Below are positions 1-9,021 of a stretch of DNA of 56,856 nucleotides, one piece after another. The notes under the pieces are model-generated. The model was not told the DNA's origin. It saw only the letters and a list, made by a program, of their open reading frames with translations, and made no database searches. This stretch comes from Streptomyces sp. NRRL F-4489. Its GTDB lineage: Bacteria; Actinomycetota; Actinomycetes; Streptomycetales; Streptomycetaceae. Position 1 is the first letter of the stretch; each line of letters begins with the position of its first letter. Made by a program: the position numbers and the translations under genes. Location of the stretch: NCBI RefSeq assembly GCF_001509485.1, contig NZ_LLZI01000227.1, positions 1 through 56,856 of the forward strand, given 5' to 3'.

Positions 1-1383
1 CCGCCGCCGCCCGGGGCCGCACCGCCCACCGCCGACGCGAGCCGCTTCCAATGCGCCCGCCTGGAGGTGCCGCGCGACTACCGCCACCCCGACCAGGGCA
101 CCCTGCGCGTCCAGCTCGTCCGGCTGCCCGCGACCGGCCCCGGCAAACGGCTCGGCTCCCTGGTCATCAACCCCGGCGGCCCCGGCGACTCCGGCGTCGA
201 CTACCTGATCGCCAACAGCGCCACCTACGCCCACCTCGGGCAGCGCTACGACCTGGTCAGCTTCGACCCGCGCGGCACCGGCCACACCGATCCGATCGAC
301 TGCGGCAAGAGCTTCACCCCGGCCGGCGGCCAGGGCGCGGCCGCGCTCGCCGCGAACGAGCAGCGCATCAACGCGGCCTGCGGCCGCCACTCCGGCACGC
401 TGCTGCCGTGGGTCGGCACCCCCGACGCCGCCCGCGACATGGACGTCCTGCGGTCCGCGACCGGCGACCGCGCCCTGACCTACCTGGGCTTCTCGTACGG
501 CACCCGGCTCGGCTCGGTCTACGCCCACACCTTCCCCCGCACCACCGGCCGGATGGTGCTGGACAGCGTCGAGGACCCGACCCGGAACACCTGGCAGACC
601 GCCGTGGACCAGGCCCGCGGCTTCCAGCGGGTGCTGGACGACTTCGCCGCCGACTGCGCCGCCCACGGCTGCCCGCTGAGCGGCGACACGAAGGCCGTGG
701 AGCGCCAACTCGCCGACTGGTACGGGAAGTTGAACGACCACCCGATGCGGGCGAACGGCACCGACGTGGACGGCACCACCTATGCCTACGCGCTGCGCGA
801 ATCCCTCTACAGCCGCGACAACTGGCCCGCGCTGCGCGACGCGCTGGCGCGGCTGCTCTCCGGGGACGCCGGCGGGATCCTCCAGCTCAGCGGCGGTGGC
901 GGCAGCGCGGCCGGCGGCCGGCCCGGAGGCCCCGGCGGCCGCAGCGCCACCGAGGCCATGCCGTCCCAGGACCAGCTGGCCCTGCGGGCGATCAGCTGCC
1001 GGGACACCTCCGAGCGCTACGGCCCCGCCGACTACCCCCGCGCGGTGCGCGAGCTGACCCAGGCGTCCCCGCTGTTCGGCCCGGACATCGCCCCGACCCT
1101 GCTGGACTGCTACGACTGGCCGGTGCCCGGCGACGACGCCTCCCGGGACGTGGCCGCCCACGACGCGCCGCCCGCGCTGCTGGTCGCCACCACCGACGAC
1201 CCGGCCACCCCGTACGAGGGCGCCGCCCACATGGCCCGGGCGCTGGGCAACGCCAGCGTGGTGCTGACCTACCACGGCCAGGGGCACGCCGCGTACCCGT
1301 CCGGCGACGCCTGCGTACGGCAGAAGGTGGACGCGTACCTGCTGGACGGGGTGCTGCCGCCGGGCGGTACGGGCTGCCGCTGA
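1..1383 (+). CDS. Secreted alpha/beta hydrolase, tripeptidyl-aminopeptidase (S33/TAP) type; 5' end outside window
   Basis: The frame is open from base 1, so the true start and signal peptide lie upstream; 460 codons are visible. The nucleophile elbow G-F-S-Y-G-T has its serine codon at 493-495. The C-terminal TAP-like part has T-D-D-P-A-T-P (candidate Asp at 1198-1200) and G-Q-G-H (His at 1285-1287), giving a full Ser-Asp-His triad. N-G-G-P-G-D-S-G is the usual oxyanion-side motif of this family. Family members are exported proteases or esterases that trim N-terminal peptides. There is a Gly-rich, low-complexity insert around 890-950. The stop codon lies in a short direct repeat (see repeat at 1372-1415). 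Confidence 0.85.
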   Translation, partial: PPPPGAAPPTADASRFQCARLEVPRDYRHPDQGTLRVQLVRLPATGPGKRLGSLVINPGGPGDSGVDYLIANSATYAHLGQRYDLVSFDPRGTGHTDPIDCGKSFTPAGGQGAAALAANEQRINAACGRHSGTLLPWVGTPDAARDMDVLRSATGDRALTYLGFSYGTRLGSVYAHTFPRTTGRMVLDSVEDPTRNTWQTAVDQARGFQRVLDDFAADCAAHGCPLSGDTKAVERQLADWYGKLNDHPMRANGTDVDGTTYAYALRESLYSRDNWPALRDALARLLSGDAGGILQLSGGGGSAAGGRPGGPGGRSATEAMPSQDQLALRAISCRDTSERYGPADYPRAVRELTQASPLFGPDIAPTLLDCYDWPVPGDDASRDVAAHDAPPALLVATTDDPATPYEGAAHMARALGNASVVLTYHGQGHAAYPSGDACVRQKVDAYLLDGVLPPGGTGCR

Positions 1384-1415
1384 CCGGCTCGTGCCCGGCT
1401 GCCGCTGACCGGCTC
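1372..1415. repeat. 19-bp direct repeat spanning the stop codon of the hydrolase gene
   Basis: GGCTGCCGCTGACCGGCTC occurs at 1372-1390 and again, unchanged, at 1397-1415. The copies are offset by 25 bp and both carry the TGA triplet. The second copy reaches the stop codon of the convergent ku gene. It looks like a small recent tandem duplication. Confidence 0.9.
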
Positions 1416-2463
1416 AGCCGGCCTTGCGGCCGCGGCCGGCGGTCTGCTTGGCCGCGGCGGTCTTCCGGCCCGTACCCGCGGTCTTCTTCCCGGCCGCGGC
1501 CTTCTGGCCCTTGCCACCGGCCCCGGACTCCGCGGTCTTCGCGCCCTTGGCCGTCTGCGCGCTCTTCGCGGTCTTCCGCGGGGCGGTCTTCCGGGCCGCC
1601 GCGGTCTTCTTCGGCGCGGCGGCGGCCTTCCGGCCCGGCGCCGCCTCCCCGGCCTCTCCGCCCTCCTCCTCCGCCTCCTCGCCGCGCGCCCGCTTCGCGG
1701 CCCGTACGCTGTCCTGGAGCGCCGCCATCAGGTCCATGACCTGGCCGGTGGGCCGCTCCTCGCCGGTCTCGAACTCCGGCTCGCGGTCGGCGAGTTTGGC
1801 CGCCACGATCTCCTCCAGGGCCTCCCGGTAGTGATCGTGCACATCCTCCTCGGACAGCTCGCCGAAGGAGTCCATCAGCGTCTCGGCGGCCCGCACCTCG
1901 TTGTCCGCGACCTTCACCTCGCGCTCCGGCAGGACCCCGGTCATCGGGCGGATCTGGTGCGGCCACAGCAGCACCTGCATCACCAGCACCCCCTCCACCG
2001 GCCGCAGCATGGCCAGCGTCTCCCGCCCGTGCAGCGCGATCTTGCCGAGCCCGACCCGCTGGTGCCGCTCCATCGCGTCCCGCAGCAGCGCGTACGGCTT
2101 GGCCGCCGCGGGGCTGTCCGCGCCCAGGTAGTAGCCCTTGCCCATCTGGAGCGGGTCGATGTCGCCGCCGTCGACGAAGGCCAGGATGGTCAGCGTCTTC
2201 GCGGTCGGCAGCGGCAGCGCGTCCAGGTCCTCGTCGCTCAGCGGGACCACCGCGTCGTCCTCGGTGCGGTAGCCGCGCCCGATCTCGTCGGCGGGGACCT
2301 CGGTGCCCTCCAGCGAGCACACCGGCTGGTTGCGCACCCGCCCGCCGTCCGCCGTGTGGATCCGTACGAAGCTCACCGAGGCGGACGCGTCCGTGGCGTT
2401 GTACGCGGCCACCGGGATCGTGACCAGGCCGAAGCTGATGGAGAACTTCGCGGTGGGGCGCAT
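1414..2463 (-). CDS. ku: Ku protein, non-homologous end joining
   Basis: 349 aa beginning M-R-P-T-A-K-F-S-I-S-F-G-L-V, the standard opening of bacterial Ku. The core beta-barrel domain (about residues 1-250) is intact, with R-G-Y, K-G-Y-Y-L and the W-P-H-Q-I-R segment. Ku homodimers encircle DNA ends and recruit LigD. The last 85 or so residues are a low-complexity Lys/Ala/Thr tail preceded by an acidic stretch. Such extended basic C-termini occur in actinobacterial Ku and bind DNA non-specifically. No ligD gene is nearby. The start is ATG with an AAGGCGG-like site upstream, and a TAGCAT -10-like hexamer lies about 40 bp upstream. Convergent with the gene at the left edge of the window. Confidence 0.95.
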   Translation of the reverse strand: MRPTAKFSISFGLVTIPVAAYNATDASASVSFVRIHTADGGRVRNQPVCSLEGTEVPADEIGRGYRTEDDAVVPLSDEDLDALPLPTAKTLTILAFVDGGDIDPLQMGKGYYLGADSPAAAKPYALLRDAMERHQRVGLGKIALHGRETLAMLRPVEGVLVMQVLLWPHQIRPMTGVLPEREVKVADNEVRAAETLMDSFGELSEEDVHDHYREALEEIVAAKLADREPEFETGEERPTGQVMDLMAALQDSVRAAKRARGEEAEEEGGEAGEAAPGRKAAAAPKKTAAARKTAPRKTAKSAQTAKGAKTAESGAGGKGQKAAAGKKTAGTGRKTAAAKQTAGRGRKAG

Positions 2464-2616
2464 GGGAGCCGCCTTCGGGGATGCGGTTCGCTGCCGCGTC
2501 CCATGCTAGGCAGCACCGCCGCGCCCCCGCCTGCCGTGCGGCTGCCGGCCCCCGTCCCGCTACGCCGACCGGGTCAGCCGGGCCAGCGCGCGGCCGGTCG
2601 GCCGGTCACCCGCCCG

Positions 2617-5028
2617 TCACCCGGCCCACGTCCACTCCGCGACCTCCGGCAGGTCCGTGCCGTGCTCGCGGATCCAGTCGTGGTGGCGGGCCCGGACGTC
2701 CGCCATCGCCTGGCGCAGCGCCACCGCGCGCACGCCGAGACCGGGCACCCGGTCCACCACGTCCATGACCAGCCGGTAGCGGTCCAGGTCGTTGCGGACC
2801 ACCATGTCGAACGGCGTGGTGGTGGTGCCCTCCTCGCGGTAGCCGCGGACGTGCAGATGCGCGTGGCCGGTGCGGCGGTAGGAGAGCCGGTGGATCAGCC
2901 AGGGGTAGCCGTGGTACGCGAAGATCACCGGCTTGTCGCGGGTGAACAGCGCGTCGTACTCGGCGTCCGGCATCCCGTGCGGATGGACCCCGGCCGGCAG
3001 CAGCCGGGCCATGTCCACGACGTTCACCACCCGCACCGCCAGCTCCGGCAGATGGCGGCGCAGCAGCTCGGCGGCGGCCAGCGTCTCCTGCGTCGGCACG
3101 TCCCCGGCGCAGGCCAGCACCACGTCCGGCTCCCGGCTGCCGTCCTCGGTGCCGGCCCAGTCCCAGGCCCCGGCGCCGCGGGCGCAGTGCGCGCGGGCCT
3201 GGTCCATCGTGAGCCAGTCGAAGCACGGCTGCTTCCCGGCCACGATCACATTGACGTAGTCGCGGCTGCGCAGCGCGTGGTCGGCCACCGACAGCAGGGT
3301 ATTGGTGTCCGGCGGCAGGTAGACCCGGACGACCTCCGGGCTCTTGTTCAGGACGTGGTCCACGAAGCCGGGGTCCTGGTGCGAGAAGCCGTTGTGGTCC
3401 TGGCGCCAGACGTGCGAGGTCAGGAGGTAGTTCAGGGAGGCGATGGGGCGGCGCCAGGGGAGGCGGCGGGCGGTGCGCAGCCACTTGATGTGCTGGTTGA
3501 CCATCGAGTCGACGATATGCGCGAACGCCTCGTAACTGGAGAACAGCCCGTGCCGGCCGGTGAGCAGATAGCCCTCCAGCCAGCCCTGGCAGAGGTGTTC
3601 GGACAGCACCTCCAGCACCCGGCCGTCGTGCGCCAGATGCTCGTCGGTGGGCAGCGTCGCGGCCTGCCACGCCTTGGCGGTGGCGGCGTAGACCGCGTCC
3701 AGCCGGTTCGAGGCGGTCTCGTCCGGGCCGACGAGGCGGAAGTCGCGGCGCTCGGCGGTGGCCGACATGACGTCGGCGAGCAGCCCGCCGAGCATCTTGG
3801 TCGGCTCGTGCGCGGTGGCGCCGGGCCGGGCCACGTCCACCGCGTGCCGCTCCAGCGGCGGCAGCGGCAGTTCGCGCAGCAGCAGCCCGCCGTTGGCGTG
3901 CGGGGTGGCGCCCAGCCGGCGGCGGCCCCGGGGCACGCACGCCAGCACCTCCGCGGTCGGCCGCCCGTCCTGGTCGAACAGCTCCTCGGGACGGTACGAG
4001 CGCAGCCACCGCTCCAGCTGGTGCCGGTGGTCGGCGTGGTCCCGCACCCCGGAGAGCGGGACCTGGTGGGCGCGCCAGGTGCCCTCGACGGGCTGCCCGT
4101 CCACCTCGTGCGGGCCGGTCCAGCCCTTGGGGGTGCGCAGCACGATCGCCGGCCACAGGGGGCGGGTGCGGTCGCCCTCGACGCGGGCCCGGCGCTGGAG
4201 GGCCGCGATCCGGTCCAGCGCCTCGTCCAGGGCGGCGGCGAACGCCTGGTGGACCGCGGCCGGATCGTCGCCGGTGACGTGCAGCGGCTCGTGCCCGCTG
4301 CCGCGCAGCAGCGCGTCCAGCTGCTCCTCGGGCATCCGGGCCGCCACCGTCGGATTGGCGATCTTGTAGCCGTTGAGGTGCAGGATCGGCAGCACCGCGC
4401 CGTCGTGCACCGGGTCGAGGAAGGTCGTGCCGTGCCAGGACGCGGCCAGCGGCCCGGTCTCCGCCTCCCCGTCGCCGATCACGCACGCGACCAGCAGGTC
4501 CGGGTTGTCGAACGCCGCCCCGTAGGCGTGCGCGAGCGAGTAGCCCAGCTCGCCGCCCTCGTGGATCGACCCCGGGGTTTCCGGCGCGACGTGGCTGGGC
4601 ACCCCGCCGGGGAACGAGAACTGCCGGAACAGCCGCGCCATCCCGTCCCGGTCCCGGGTCACGTCCGGGTACGTCTCGGTGTACGTGCCCTCCAGCCAGG
4701 AGTTGGCCAGCACCGCAGGACCGCCGTGGCCCGGCCCCCAGACGCACAGCGCGTCCAGGTCCCGGGCCGAGATGACGCGGTTGAGGTGGGTGTGGACGAG
4801 GTTCAGGCCGGGGGAGGTGCCCCAGTGGCCCAGCAGCCGGGGCTTGATGTGCTCCGGGCGCAGCGGCTCGTCCAGGAGGGGGTTGGCCATCAGGTAGATC
4901 TGCCCGGCGGCGAGGTAGTTGGCGGCCCGCCAGTGCGCGTCGAGGGCGCGCAGCTCGGCGGCGTCCAGGGGGCCCGCCGCCGCTGCCGTCCCGGTCTCCG
5001 TTTCGGTCTCCGTCTCCGCGGTGTGCAC
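2617..5028 (-). CDS. xfp: Phosphoketolase (xylulose-5-phosphate / fructose-6-phosphate)
   Basis: 803 aa, the usual length. The ThDP enzyme splits xylulose-5-P (and often fructose-6-P) with phosphate into acetyl-P and an aldose phosphate. Signature stretches are present: [15 protein letters not shown] (ThDP/Mg), [11 protein letters not shown] and [17 protein letters not shown]. The open frame runs on to 5886, but that part is antisense to the neighbour. I choose GTG at 5026-5028 because GAGGGG precedes it by 5 nt and it lies 8 nt after the stop of the F420 oxidoreductase gene. The first residues are an alternating Thr/Glu run ([11 protein letters not shown]) from a 6-bp DNA repeat. Likely co-transcribed with the upstream oxidoreductase. 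Confidence 0.95.
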   Translation of the reverse strand: MHTAETETETETGTAAAAGPLDAAELRALDAHWRAANYLAAGQIYLMANPLLDEPLRPEHIKPRLLGHWGTSPGLNLVHTHLNRVISARDLDALCVWGPGHGGPAVLANSWLEGTYTETYPDVTRDRDGMARLFRQFSFPGGVPSHVAPETPGSIHEGGELGYSLAHAYGAAFDNPDLLVACVIGDGEAETGPLAASWHGTTFLDPVHDGAVLPILHLNGYKIANPTVAARMPEEQLDALLRGSGHEPLHVTGDDPAAVHQAFAAALDEALDRIAALQRRARVEGDRTRPLWPAIVLRTPKGWTGPHEVDGQPVEGTWRAHQVPLSGVRDHADHRHQLERWLRSYRPEELFDQDGRPTAEVLACVPRGRRRLGATPHANGGLLLRELPLPPLERHAVDVARPGATAHEPTKMLGGLLADVMSATAERRDFRLVGPDETASNRLDAVYAATAKAWQAATLPTDEHLAHDGRVLEVLSEHLCQGWLEGYLLTGRHGLFSSYEAFAHIVDSMVNQHIKWLRTARRLPWRRPIASLNYLLTSHVWRQDHNGFSHQDPGFVDHVLNKSPEVVRVYLPPDTNTLLSVADHALRSRDYVNVIVAGKQPCFDWLTMDQARAHCARGAGAWDWAGTEDGSREPDVVLACAGDVPTQETLAAAELLRRHLPELAVRVVNVVDMARLLPAGVHPHGMPDAEYDALFTRDKPVIFAYHGYPWLIHRLSYRRTGHAHLHVRGYREEGTTTTPFDMVVRNDLDRYRLVMDVVDRVPGLGVRAVALRQAMADVRARHHDWIREHGTDLPEVAEWTWAG

Positions 5029-5036
5029 CTGGCCCC

Positions 5037-6008
5037 TCAGCTCCCCAGCTCGCGCAGCGCCGGCAGCAGCTTGGCCTCGGCCCACTCCAGGAACGGCTCC
5101 TGGTGGCGGCCGCCGATCTGGACCAGCGCCACCTCGGTGAACCCGGCGTCCACGTACGGCCGCACCGCCTCCACGAACTCCCCGACGTCGTCCCCGCACG
5201 GGATCGCCTCGGCGACGTCCTCGGGCCGCACGGCGTCGGTCGCGGTGGCGAACGCGGTGGTACCGGGCAGCTCGGAGTTGACCGGCCAGCCGCCCAGCGC
5301 CCACCGGAACTGGTCGTGCGCCCGGGCGACGGCGGCCTTCCGGTCGGGGTCGTAGCAGACCGGCAGCTGGCCCACCCGGGGCTTGCCGGTGCCGCCGTGC
5401 CGGTCGAACGCGGTCAGCAGCTCCGCCTTGGGCTCGGTGGAGATCACCAGATCGCCCAGGCGCCCGGCCAGCTCGCAGGAGCGGGGGCCGGAGACCGCGA
5501 CGCCGATCGGCGGCGGCTCGTCGGGCAGGTCCCACAGCTTGGCCGCGCTGACCTCGTAGTGCGGGCCGCGGTGGGTGACCTCGCCGCCGGCGAACAGCTT
5601 GCGGATGATCTCGATGGCCTCCGCCAGCTTCTCCAGCCGCACCGCGGCGCGCGGCCAGCCGCCGCCCACCACGTGCTCGTTGAGGTTCTCGCCCGACCCC
5701 AGGCCGAGCCGGAAGCGGCCGCCGGAGAGCAGCTGCATGGTCGCCGCCTTCTGGGCGACCACGGCGGGGTGGTAGCGGGTCGTCGGGCAGGTCACGTACG
5801 TCATCAGCGGGATCCGCTCGGTGGCCTGCGCCGCGGCGCCCAGCACGCTCCAGGCGTACGGGGCGTGGCCCTGGGAGGCCAGCCACGGGAAGTAGTGGTC
5901 GGAGGTCACCGAGAAGTCGAACCCGGCGCGCTCGGCGCCCACCACGTGGCCGACGAGCTCCCGGGGGCCTGCCTGCTCGGTCATCATCGTGTATCCGATG
6001 CGCACCAT
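5037..6008 (-). CDS. F420-dependent LLM-class oxidoreductase, glucose-6-phosphate-dehydrogenase-like (TIGR03557 type)
   Basis: 323 aa TIM-barrel flavin/F420 enzyme of the bacterial luciferase superfamily. The start [15 protein letters not shown], the central [11 protein letters not shown] and I-G-V-A-V-S-G-P are typical of the Fgd-like subgroup that uses coenzyme F420. ATG at 6006-6008 is preceded by GAGGGG at 6-nt spacing. Only 8 nt separate it from phosphoketolase downstream, so an operon is likely. That pairing favours a sugar-phosphate or related carbon-flux substrate, but this is inference: many proteins of this subgroup have no known substrate. Confidence 0.88.
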   Translation of the reverse strand: MVRIGYTMMTEQAGPRELVGHVVGAERAGFDFSVTSDHYFPWLASQGHAPYAWSVLGAAAQATERIPLMTYVTCPTTRYHPAVVAQKAATMQLLSGGRFRLGLGSGENLNEHVVGGGWPRAAVRLEKLAEAIEIIRKLFAGGEVTHRGPHYEVSAAKLWDLPDEPPPIGVAVSGPRSCELAGRLGDLVISTEPKAELLTAFDRHGGTGKPRVGQLPVCYDPDRKAAVARAHDQFRWALGGWPVNSELPGTTAFATATDAVRPEDVAEAIPCGDDVGEFVEAVRPYVDAGFTEVALVQIGGRHQEPFLEWAEAKLLPALRELGS

Positions 6009-6100
6009 GGCGCCCCTCACGTGTGCTGGTGATGTGCGTACTTGCGGATGCGGCCGCCCGGCCGGCGGTCGCGCGCGGCGGCCCCCGGCGCCGGCGGGCG

Positions 6101-6337
6101 TCAGCTCTCGTGCCGCTCGGCGGCCGGCGGGACGGCCGGGGCCGCCGCGAGGTACTGCTCCGCCTCGATGATCGCCTCGTGCACGGTGCGCCGGCCCATC
6201 AGGACGCACAGCGTGTACGCGAGGTCCTCCAGCCGGCGCCGGGCGGCCGGGTCGTGCGGATCGGCGAGCACCACCCGCTCCCAGACGCGGTAGCGCCGCA
6301 GCAGCGAGGCGAGCTCGGACTTGTCGGGCAGCAGCAT
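6101..6337 (-). CDS. DUF5133 domain protein
   Basis: 78 aa opening M-L-L-P-D-K-S-E-L and containing [13 protein letters not shown], the hallmark of the small DUF5133 family found mainly in Streptomyces. Predicted helical and cytoplasmic; I see no catalytic motif. Family function is unknown; members are often seen near regulatory genes. It lies 92 nt upstream of the F420 oxidoreductase gene on the same strand and could be the first gene of that transcript. Confidence 0.8.
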   Translation of the reverse strand: MLLPDKSELASLLRRYRVWERVVLADPHDPAARRRLEDLAYTLCVLMGRRTVHEAIIEAEQYLAAAPAVPPAAERHES

Positions 6338-6493
6338 GCCGGTTCTCCCGATATCGGCCCGGCGTGCCGGGCGGGCCGGCCGGCGCGTCCCGAACGCGCC
6401 CGCACCGGAATCGCTCCCACCTTGCGCCGGTGGTGCCGCCGCTGCAACCGGACGGGCACCGGGGCGGGCGGCCGCGGGGCAGCCCCCTCCGGC

Positions 6494-6691
6494 TCAGTCC
6501 GGTGGTTCGGGCGCCGGATGGTCGTCCGGCTGCGCGCCGGGCGGCTCCTCCGGAGCGGGCCCCGGACCGGGCTCGGCCGCGGGCTCCTCCGCCGGCTCCT
6601 CGCCGGGCTCCGGCGTCCCCGGGTCGCGGGGTACCGGCCGCGGGTCCCGGGGCGCGGGCTCCGGTCCCTGGTCGGTCGTACCGCTGGTCAT
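6494..6691 (-). CDS. Small acidic Pro/Glu-rich protein of unknown function
   Basis: 65 aa made almost entirely of Pro, Glu, Asp, Gly and Ala (repeats of P-E-P-G-E-E-P-A-E-E type), so disordered and strongly acidic. I keep it because the ATG at 6689-6691 has an unusually good Shine-Dalgarno stretch, AGGAGGGAGGG, about 9 nt upstream, which is rare by chance. The open frame extends to 6817 but nothing supports a longer start. No homologue recognised; low-complexity composition alone would not justify the call. Confidence 0.45.
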   Translation of the reverse strand: MTSGTTDQGPEPAPRDPRPVPRDPGTPEPGEEPAEEPAAEPGPGPAPEEPPGAQPDDHPAPEPPD

Positions 6692-6808
6692 GGTGGTGGC
6701 CCTCCCTCCTGGGTGGTTCCATCCTGCGCCGTTCCGCTGATCGCCGCCTGCCCGCCGCCCCTGGGCGCAAACCCGGCAAACCCCCGCCGCCGGCCCGGCA
6801 CCCGCTGA

Positions 6809-6820
6809 TATGTTCACGCC
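6809..6820 (+). promoter_or_regulatory. Candidate leaderless promoter (-10) of the methyltransferase gene
   Basis: TATGTT at 6809-6814 followed by 6 nt and then the ATG at 6821, with no ribosome binding site. No clear -35 hexamer is visible. Confidence 0.4.
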
Positions 6821-7600
6821 ATGACGTCACGGATGCAGGACGGCAGCGCCGGCGATGTGGACTACGCGGCCGTGGGCGGCGGTTACGGCCGCCACCGCCG
6901 CCCGGACCCCCGGATCGGCGCCTTGATCCACGAAGCCCTCGGCGCCGCCCGCACGGTCCTGAACGTCGGCGCGGGCGCCGGCTCGTACGAGGACGGCCCC
7001 TGGGAGGTCACCCCCGTCGAACCGTCCGCCGCGATGCGCGCCCAGCGCCCGGCCCACCTCGCCCCCGCGGTGGACGCCGTGGCCGAGCGACTCCCCTTCC
7101 CCGACGCCTCGTTCGACGCCGCGATGACCACCTTCAGCGTCCACCAGTGGCCCGACCCGGCGGCCGGACTGCGCGAACTGCGCCGGGTGACCCGCGGCCC
7201 GGTGGCGGTGCTGACCTGCGACCCGGACCGGGTGCGCGACTTCTGGCTGCACCGGTACTGCCCGGACGTCCTGGACACCGAGGCCCGCCGCTACCCCGCG
7301 CTCGGCGATCTCGCGGCCGCCCTCGGCGGCACGGTCACCACCGCGCCGGTGCCCATCCCGCTCGACTGCACCGACGGCTTCAACGAGGCGTACTACGGGC
7401 GGCCCGAGCGGCTGCTCGACCCCGCCGCGCGCCAGGCGTGCTCGGCGTGGAGCTTCGTCGACCCGCCGGCCGTGGACCGCTTCACCGCCGCCCTCCGCCG
7501 CGATCTGGCCGACGGCACCTGGGACGCCCGCCACGGCCACCTGCGCCACCAGCCGTATCTGGAGGGCTCGTTGGTGCTGCTCCGGGCGCTCCCCGACTGA
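6821..7600 (+). CDS. Class I SAM-dependent methyltransferase
   Basis: 259 aa. Motif I V-L-N-V-G-A-G-A-G-S-Y is at about residues 47-57, and the motif IV/V region F-P-D-A-S-F-D-A-A-M-T-T-F-S-V-H-Q-W (around residue 100) matches the Methyltransf_11 fold. Substrate unknown. There is no Shine-Dalgarno site; a -10-like TATGTT ends 6 nt before the ATG, so the message is probably leaderless. Followed 121 nt later by a FAD monooxygenase on the same strand. Confidence 0.88.
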   Translation: MTSRMQDGSAGDVDYAAVGGGYGRHRRPDPRIGALIHEALGAARTVLNVGAGAGSYEDGPWEVTPVEPSAAMRAQRPAHLAPAVDAVAERLPFPDASFDAAMTTFSVHQWPDPAAGLRELRRVTRGPVAVLTCDPDRVRDFWLHRYCPDVLDTEARRYPALGDLAAALGGTVTTAPVPIPLDCTDGFNEAYYGRPERLLDPAARQACSAWSFVDPPAVDRFTAALRRDLADGTWDARHGHLRHQPYLEGSLVLLRALPD

Positions 7601-7646
7601 CCGGCCCGGCGCCGCGCCCGGCCCCGATCGCGCTTTCCCGGCCGCT

Positions 7647-7707
7647 GTGCTCCTCTGGTAGCGGGACGGTCCGCCGGCACCGCGACGGTCCGCGGACCGA
7701 GGAGCAC
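7647..7707 (+). promoter_or_regulatory. Structured leader in front of the FAD monooxygenase gene
   Basis: GTGCTCCTC (7647-7655) and GAGGAGCAC (7699-7707) are perfect inverted arms around 43 nt that contain the direct repeat GACGGTCCGC twice. The right arm lies just before a second GAGGAG that serves as ribosome binding site, so alternative pairing of the left arm with either GAGGAG is possible. Function is inference. Confidence 0.4.
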
Positions 7708-7721
7708 GAGGAGCGCCGCGC

Positions 7722-8885
7722 ATGCCGCCCACCACGTTCCGTATCGCGATCATCGGGGCGGGCCCCGGCGGCCTGCTCTGCGCCCGGATCCTCCAGCGGT
7801 ACGGCGTACCGGTCACCGTCTGGGAGCGGGAGCCCGGCCCGGAGGGTCCGGCGCCCGGCGGCCCCCTGGAGCTGCGGGCCGCGGGCGGACGCGCCGCCCT
7901 GCGCGCGGCCGGGCTGGCGACCGCGTTCCGCGCCGCGGCCCGGCCCGCCGGCCGCGAGACCCGGCTGCTCGCCCCCACCGGCGCGCTCCTCCGCCGCGAG
8001 ACGCCCGACGCCGGGGCCGCGGAGCGCCTGGAGATCGGCCGGCCGGAACTGCGCCGCCTGCTGCTGGACGCGCTCGCGCCCGGCACCGTCCGCTGGGGCG
8101 CCCACCTGCGCACCCTGCACCCGCGCGGCGGCGGCCGCCACCAGGCCGTCTTCGACGACGGCCGGACCGCCGTCTTCGACCTCGTCATCGGCGCGGACGG
8201 CACCTGGTCCCGGGTGCGCCCGCTGCTCTCCGACGCCGACCCGCACTACGCCGGTGTCTCCTACGTCGAGACCGCCCTGGACGACGCGGACGCCCGCCAC
8301 CCCGGCGCCGCCCGGCTGGTCGGCCGCGGCCGGATGCTGGCGCTGTCCGGTGGCCCGGGCCTGCTCGCCCGGCGGGAGGCCGGCGGCCGGATCCTGGTGT
8401 ACGCGGCGCTGCCCGGCGCGGAGGACTGGGCGCGCGAGGCCGGGGTGTCCCTCGCGGACACCGAGGCGGTCCGGGCCGTGCTGCTGGCCCGGTTCGCCGG
8501 CTGGGACGCGCGGCTGCGGGCGCTGCTCGGCGACAGCGACGAGGGGTTCACCGACCGCCCGCTCTTCGCGCTCCCGGTGCCGCACACCTGGCCGCACACC
8601 CCGGGCCTGACCCTCCTCGGCGACGCGGCGCACCTGATGGCGCCGTTCTCCGGGCCGGGCGCCGACCTCGCCCTGCTCGACGGCTGCGAACTGGCCCGCC
8701 GCCTGGTCGAGGCGCACACCTGGCAGGCCGACCCCGACCAAGCCGTCCGCGCCTACGAGGCGGCGCTCTTCGCCCGCTCGGCCGCGGCCGCCGGCACGGC
8801 CGCCCGCGACCTGGCCGCCGCCTTCGGCCGGGGCGCCCCGCGCCCGGCCCGCCGCCTGCGCCGGCCGCACCCGCTGGGCCGCTGA
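7722..8885 (+). CDS. FAD-dependent monooxygenase, aromatic hydroxylase / TetX-like fold
   Basis: 387 aa. The N-terminal Rossmann motif I-I-G-A-G-P-G-G-L-L-C-A is at residues 9-20. The D-G motif G-A-D-G-T-W-S-R-V-R and the second FAD motif L-L-G-D-A-A-H-L-M-A-P-F-S-G-P-G-A-D are in the right order for the PHBH/TetX class, which hydroxylates aromatic or polyketide-like substrates using NAD(P)H. ATG preceded by GAGGAG. No partner reductase or biosynthetic genes next to it, so the substrate is open. Confidence 0.88.
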   Translation: MPPTTFRIAIIGAGPGGLLCARILQRYGVPVTVWEREPGPEGPAPGGPLELRAAGGRAALRAAGLATAFRAAARPAGRETRLLAPTGALLRRETPDAGAAERLEIGRPELRRLLLDALAPGTVRWGAHLRTLHPRGGGRHQAVFDDGRTAVFDLVIGADGTWSRVRPLLSDADPHYAGVSYVETALDDADARHPGAARLVGRGRMLALSGGPGLLARREAGGRILVYAALPGAEDWAREAGVSLADTEAVRAVLLARFAGWDARLRALLGDSDEGFTDRPLFALPVPHTWPHTPGLTLLGDAAHLMAPFSGPGADLALLDGCELARRLVEAHTWQADPDQAVRAYEAALFARSAAAAGTAARDLAAAFGRGAPRPARRLRRPHPLGR

Positions 8886-9021
8886 CCGGGCCGCGGCCCG
8901 GCCCGGCGCCCGGTTGCGGGCCGCCCCCGCGCGTCGGACGATCGGCAGCGGAACAGGCCCGGCGCCGCGCGGCCCCGCGCGGCGTCCGCCCGGCCGTTCG
9001 CGCGGAGGGACGGAGCAGCGC

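Noticed and set aside
1831..5355. Long open frame on the plus strand across phosphoketolase and ku
   Set aside because: Antisense shadow created by GC-rich codon bias; translation is His/Arg/Val-rich noise and the minus strand has full-length, motif-perfect proteins.
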